Assembly (NCBI RefSeq): GCF_008710095.1
Contig: NZ_VYKJ01000003.1
Location: forward strand, 372,001 to 436,000
Reading direction: 5' to 3'
Source: Affinibrenneria salicis
GTDB lineage: Bacteria; Pseudomonadota; Gammaproteobacteria; Enterobacterales; Enterobacteriaceae
Length of the DNA: 64,000 bases
Shown one piece after another: positions 60,921-64,000 of this stretch. Position numbers and translations under genes: made by a program. Below the pieces are notes generated by a model, which saw only the letters and a program-made list of their open reading frames with translations, was not told the DNA's origin and ran no database searches. How positions within the stretch are numbered: position 1 is the stretch's first letter; every line of letters begins with the position of its first letter.

Positions 60921-61942
60921 TCAATATGCAGGTTTTAGCGCCTGAAAGCGATCGTGAATTCTGGACGTCAGTGAGGCCGCGATTTCTGGCTGCGTGGTCG
61001 CAACGAAGTTGAACATCGCATCCCGACATTCGCGGGTGTTTCAAAATAGCGATTGTTCCGCGCATGCTCATTCATCGCTTTCCATAAGCGCGCTGTCGTA
61101 TTCAGGGTCGCGCGATACGGTGGCGGATAGTGAATTTTATGTTCGCTACAAAGGCCCGGTCTTTAATCAATGGGGTCCGGTTATATCCCGCTCCGTCCGG
61201 TATCACATGGATTTTCTGTCGGCAAGCAGGGTGACGTTTACGTATCTCAATGAAAAAAACCGATGCTGTAATCATTAATCGTTTGGTAGTCATAAATAAC
61301 CGCGCAGCCCCTGTCGCTCAGATTCAGCGCAGTCGGAATATTCAGTCGGGTTCGGTTTTCCGTCGTTTTTACTGACTTTTTATGTCCTCTCCGTCTCCAT
61401 CCATAACTGAGCTTTGTCGCCTGTGTCGGATGTCAGGCATCGAGAAACAGAATCGGCTCATCACCCGCTATTTTCTTAAAATATTCATCATATTCAATGA
61501 ACTGTTTCTTTTTTTCTTCACTGAGTTTATGCGCTATGCCTGCCGGTTTTTGGCGGGTGAAACTGAGGCGCTGCAGCCTTTTGTTCATGCCGGCAATACT
61601 GAACCGGATAGCCCGGCGCTGTTCGACATAAGGCACAATATCGCGGCTATGATGGAATAGATACAGAGATAAGTGGCTGATTAAACTCTCTGTTTGACGA
61701 GCGCCGCGCATACTGCCAGCGCCGCCGTTTTCGGGTTTGAGCTTGTGGTCATCAAGATAATCACGGATATGGCGGTTGAGCGTGGTTTCATGAGGCTGCA
61801 GATCCTGAGCAATCATGGCCGAACGCCAGCCTTCAGAGGCCAGAAGGCGCGCTTTGATGCAATCGCGGACATGGCCATCACGAGTGGTGTCGTGCAGGCG
61901 TTCAGGTTCGGCTTTTTGCTCATCAGTGATAAATATTTTCAT
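60921..61942 (-). pseudogene. Decayed IS630-family transposase, full length in remnants
   Basis: The minus strand encodes MKIFITDEQKAEPERLHDTT and RDGHVRDCIKARLLASEGW as the N-terminal HTH part, then LSEEKKKQFIEYDEYFKKIA and GDEPILFLDA at the first catalytic Asp. A TGA follows, and the same frame goes on HPTQATKLSYGWRRRGHKKS and KTTENRTRLNIPTALNL. In other frames come FFIEIRKRHPACRQKIHVIP with DGAGYN (second Asp), then MNEHARNNRYFETPANVG, and finally SRIHDRFQALKPAY ending at 60921. The whole transposase length (about 340 codons) is present with at least one stop and several frameshifts. No terminal inverted repeats were certain. Confidence 0.85.
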
Positions 61943-62039
61943 GCTGGCAAGCATGATCTCTTTAATGTATAAAATCAGCCATTTTTAATGATCACGGATA
62001 TATAAATTTTTATTTCATGAGTATTTAAGTTTTATTTAA

Positions 62040-62231
62040 ATGATTATTCCTGCCGTTGTTATTGGTTTTTTTGTATTCGTTTCCCCTTTTTTAATACTGT
62101 GCGCGCCGCACCGGCTCTGCTTTTTATTGTGTGGATCGTTGTCTGCATTTTTATATTTTATTTATACCTTTGGCGCCAATATTGACGACATTTTTATTTC
62201 CATTTATTTACACTTGAGCCGTCTTCAATGA
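62040..62231 (+). CDS. Possible small membrane protein upstream of kdp
   Basis: A 63-codon frame with two hydrophobic stretches (IIPAVVIGFFVFVSPFLIL and LCFLLCGSLSAFLYFIY). It has no ribosome binding site, and the region is AT-rich, in which such frames arise by chance. The kdp promoter probably overlaps its end: TTTATTTCCATTTATTTACA (62194-62213) loosely resembles a KdpE site. It does not match YbfA, the usual small gene before kdpF in E. coli. Confidence 0.25.
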   Translation: MIIPAVVIGFFVFVSPFLILCAPHRLCFLLCGSLSAFLYFIYTFGANIDDIFISIYLHLSRLQ

Positions 62232-62247
62232 ATCCGGGAGCGTCGCC

Positions 62248-62337
62248 ATGAACGTGGAATTAATTACCGGCATTGTGCTGGTGTTTTTGTTACTGGGCTA
62301 TCTGTTTTATGCCCTCTGCCGGGCGGAGGATTTCTGA
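62248..62337 (+). CDS. kdpF: KdpF, small subunit of the potassium-transporting ATPase
   Basis: A 29-residue single-span membrane peptide: [20 protein letters not shown] then YALCRAEDF. The pattern [18 protein letters not shown] matches KdpF. GGGAG precedes the ATG at 62248. Its TGA overlaps the kdpA ATG (TGATG). KdpF stabilises the KdpABC complex. Confidence 0.93.
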   Translation: MNVELITGIVLVFLLLGYLFYALCRAEDF

Positions 62338-64000
62338 TGGCTGCCGAAGGCTTTTTATTACTGGTCAGTTTGCTGGTCGTGCTGTTTTTACTGGCGCAAC
62401 CGCTGGGCCGTTTCATGTCAGGCATGGCGCTTGATCGCGCTGCGCCGGGGACCGCGGCGATAGAGCGCGCTTTATGGCGCCTGTGCGGCGTGCCGCAGGG
62501 CGAAATGAACTGGCGACAGTATCTGGGCGCCGTACTGCTGTTTAACCTGCTGGGGCTGGCGTTTCTATTTTTCATTCTGCTGCTGCAGGGCAGCCTGCCG
62601 CTTAACCCGCAGGGGCTGCCCGGGCTGTCCTGGCATCTGGCGCTGAATACGGCGATCAGTTTCGTCAGCAACACCAACTGGCAGTCTTATGCCGGCGAAT
62701 CCACCATGAGTTATTTCAGCCAGATGGTCGGTCTTGCCGTGCAGAACTTCCTGTCGGCGGCGACCGGTATTGCCGTGCTGTTTGCGCTGATGCGCGGTTT
62801 TGCCCGGCATAGCACGGATAATCTTGGCAATGCGTGGCGCGATCTTACCCGCGTCACGCTGTGGGTGCTGTTGCCGCTGTCGCTGGTTATGGCGCTGTTT
62901 CTGGCCGGTCAGGGGGTAATACAGAATTTCAGCCCTTACGTGACGGCCGCCACGCTGGAAGGGGCGCAGCAGACGTTGCCGATGGGGCCGGTGGCGTCGC
63001 AGGAGGCGATCAAAATGTTGGGCACCAACGGCGGCGGTTTGTTTAACGCCAACTCGGCCCATCCGTTCGAAAACCCGACCGCGCTGACCAACTTCGCGCA
63101 GATGCTGGCCATCTTTCTTATCCCGGCCGCGCTGTGCTTTACCTTTGGCGACGTGGCGCGCGATCGCGCCCAGGGACGCACCCTCCTGTGGGCGATGACG
63201 CTGATGTTTGTGGTCGCCGCCGTGCTGGTGATGACGGCGGAAGTCAGGGGCAATCTTCATCTGACCGCCTTCGGCGCGGACAGCGCCATGAACTGGGAAG
63301 GGAAGGAGAGCCGCTTCGGTATCCTGAACTCCAGCCTGTTCGCGGTGATCACCACGGCCGCGTCCTGCGGGGCGGTCAACGCCATGCATGATTCGTTCAC
63401 CGCGCTGGGCGGCATGATCCCTATGTGGCTGATCCAACTGGGCGAGGTGGTGTTCGGCGGCGTCGGTTCCGGCCTTTACGGCATGCTGATGAATGTGCTG
63501 CTGGCGGTGTTTATCGCCGGCCTGATGATTGGCCGCACGCCGGAATATCTGGGTAAGAAAATCGGCGTGCAGGAAATGAAAATGGCGGCGATCTATATCC
63601 TGATTGCGCCGTCGCTGGTGCTGACCGGCACGGCGCTGGCCATGATGACCGACGCGGGGCGCGCCGGCATGCTCAATCCGGGCGCGCATGGCTTCAGCGA
63701 AGTGCTGTATGCCGTCTCTTCGGCGGCCAACAATAACGGCAGCGCGTTCGCCGGGCTGTCCGCCAATACGCCTTTCTGGAATTTGTTGCTGGGGGCCGCC
63801 ATGCTGCTCGGGCGCTTCGCGCCCTTTGTGCCGCTGCTGGTTATCGCCGGTTCTCTGGCGGCAAGAAAAATCCAGCCGGCCAGTTCAGGCACTTTGCCGA
63901 CCCACGGGCCGCTGTTTGTCGCGCTGATTATCGGCACGGTATTGCTGGTCGGCGCACTGACCTTTATTCCGTCGCTGGCCCTTGGGCCCATCGTTGAACA
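62337..64000 (+). CDS. kdpA: KdpA, potassium-binding channel subunit (partial at right edge)
   Basis: About 554 residues of the 557-residue-class K+-binding subunit are inside the window; the last few codons and stop lie beyond the edge. It begins [20 protein letters not shown]. The four selectivity-loop regions are visible: [20 protein letters not shown], then [40 protein letters not shown] and [20 protein letters not shown]. Overlaps kdpF. The Kdp ATPase is a high-affinity K+ importer induced at low potassium through KdpDE. Confidence 0.96.
   Translation, partial: MAAEGFLLLVSLLVVLFLLAQPLGRFMSGMALDRAAPGTAAIERALWRLCGVPQGEMNWRQYLGAVLLFNLLGLAFLFFILLLQGSLPLNPQGLPGLSWHLALNTAISFVSNTNWQSYAGESTMSYFSQMVGLAVQNFLSAATGIAVLFALMRGFARHSTDNLGNAWRDLTRVTLWVLLPLSLVMALFLAGQGVIQNFSPYVTAATLEGAQQTLPMGPVASQEAIKMLGTNGGGLFNANSAHPFENPTALTNFAQMLAIFLIPAALCFTFGDVARDRAQGRTLLWAMTLMFVVAAVLVMTAEVRGNLHLTAFGADSAMNWEGKESRFGILNSSLFAVITTAASCGAVNAMHDSFTALGGMIPMWLIQLGEVVFGGVGSGLYGMLMNVLLAVFIAGLMIGRTPEYLGKKIGVQEMKMAAIYILIAPSLVLTGTALAMMTDAGRAGMLNPGAHGFSEVLYAVSSAANNNGSAFAGLSANTPFWNLLLGAAMLLGRFAPFVPLLVIAGSLAARKIQPASSGTLPTHGPLFVALIIGTVLLVGALTFIPSLALGPIVE

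Noticed and set aside
1..64000. CRISPR arrays, tRNA or rRNA genes, integrases and attachment sites
   Set aside because: I looked for evenly spaced direct repeats, tRNA-like ends and integrase motifs and saw none that I could support.

Overview
The window reads as chromosome of a GC-rich enterobacterium, most likely a plant-associated member of the Pectobacteriaceae (Brenneria/Dickeya-like). This is an inference from gene content and protein similarity recalled from memory; no search was run. Supporting markers are pqiABC, kdpFA, ttdAB, hpxO/hpxQ/hpxT and ssuE, an opine-type uptake and oxidation locus, and a dispersed enterobacterial-style repeat. I saw no rRNA, tRNA, CRISPR array, prophage or replication origin.

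Layout. 1-6.0 kb: an opine-type catabolic locus with two FAD oxidoreductases, a small 2Fe-2S protein, an OccR/NocR-like LysR regulator, two polar-amino-acid-type permeases and a NocT-like binding protein. 6.3-15.1 kb: an isolated acireductone dioxygenase (mtnD), then a sugar ABC importer with a PfkB kinase, and convergent D-2-hydroxyacid dehydrogenase and FGGY kinase genes (substrate unknown). 15.2-17.8 kb: cystathionine gamma-lyase and cystathionine beta-synthase (reverse transsulfuration). 18.2-22.8 kb: an aldehyde dehydrogenase, a GST and four unrecognised small genes.

23.4-29.7 kb is the most interesting part: a seven-gene, one-strand operon. It encodes serine acetyltransferase, a CysM-type synthase, a JAMM protease, a CysO/MoaD-like sulfur carrier, an E1-rhodanese fusion, a family 2A encapsulin shell (SrpI-like) and a SufS-like cysteine desulfurase with a disordered N-terminal extension, the expected encapsulin cargo. 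It joins a sulfur nanocompartment to a complete protein-thiocarboxylate cysteine pathway.

31.0-36.0 kb: an orphan NMT1-like binding protein and two Tat-exported hydrolases (an esterase and a neutral-ceramidase-like enzyme) facing a TetR regulator across a perfect palindrome. 36.2-39.8 kb: ssuE, a decayed ssuA, and the urate-to-allantoin genes hpxO, hpxQ and hpxT. 39.9-47.1 kb: a tartrate locus (tartrate dehydrogenase, LysR, ttdA, ttdB, an MFS carrier) that includes a fumarylacetoacetate-hydrolase gene broken by an in-frame stop. 47.4-60.3 kb: an envelope and efflux block (TetR, pqiABC, MipA, DUF3313 lipoprotein, small lipoprotein, RcnB-like protein, RND tripartite pump with a short outer-membrane factor). 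Four intergenic sites in this block share a TetR-like palindrome. 60.9-61.9 kb: a decayed IS630 transposase. 62.2-64.0 kb: kdpF and the start of kdpA.

Sulfur recurs across the window: mtnD, the transsulfuration pair, the encapsulin operon, and ssuE with ssuA debris. Several functions are visibly eroding (ssuA, the FAH gene, IS630, the outer-membrane factor C-terminus).
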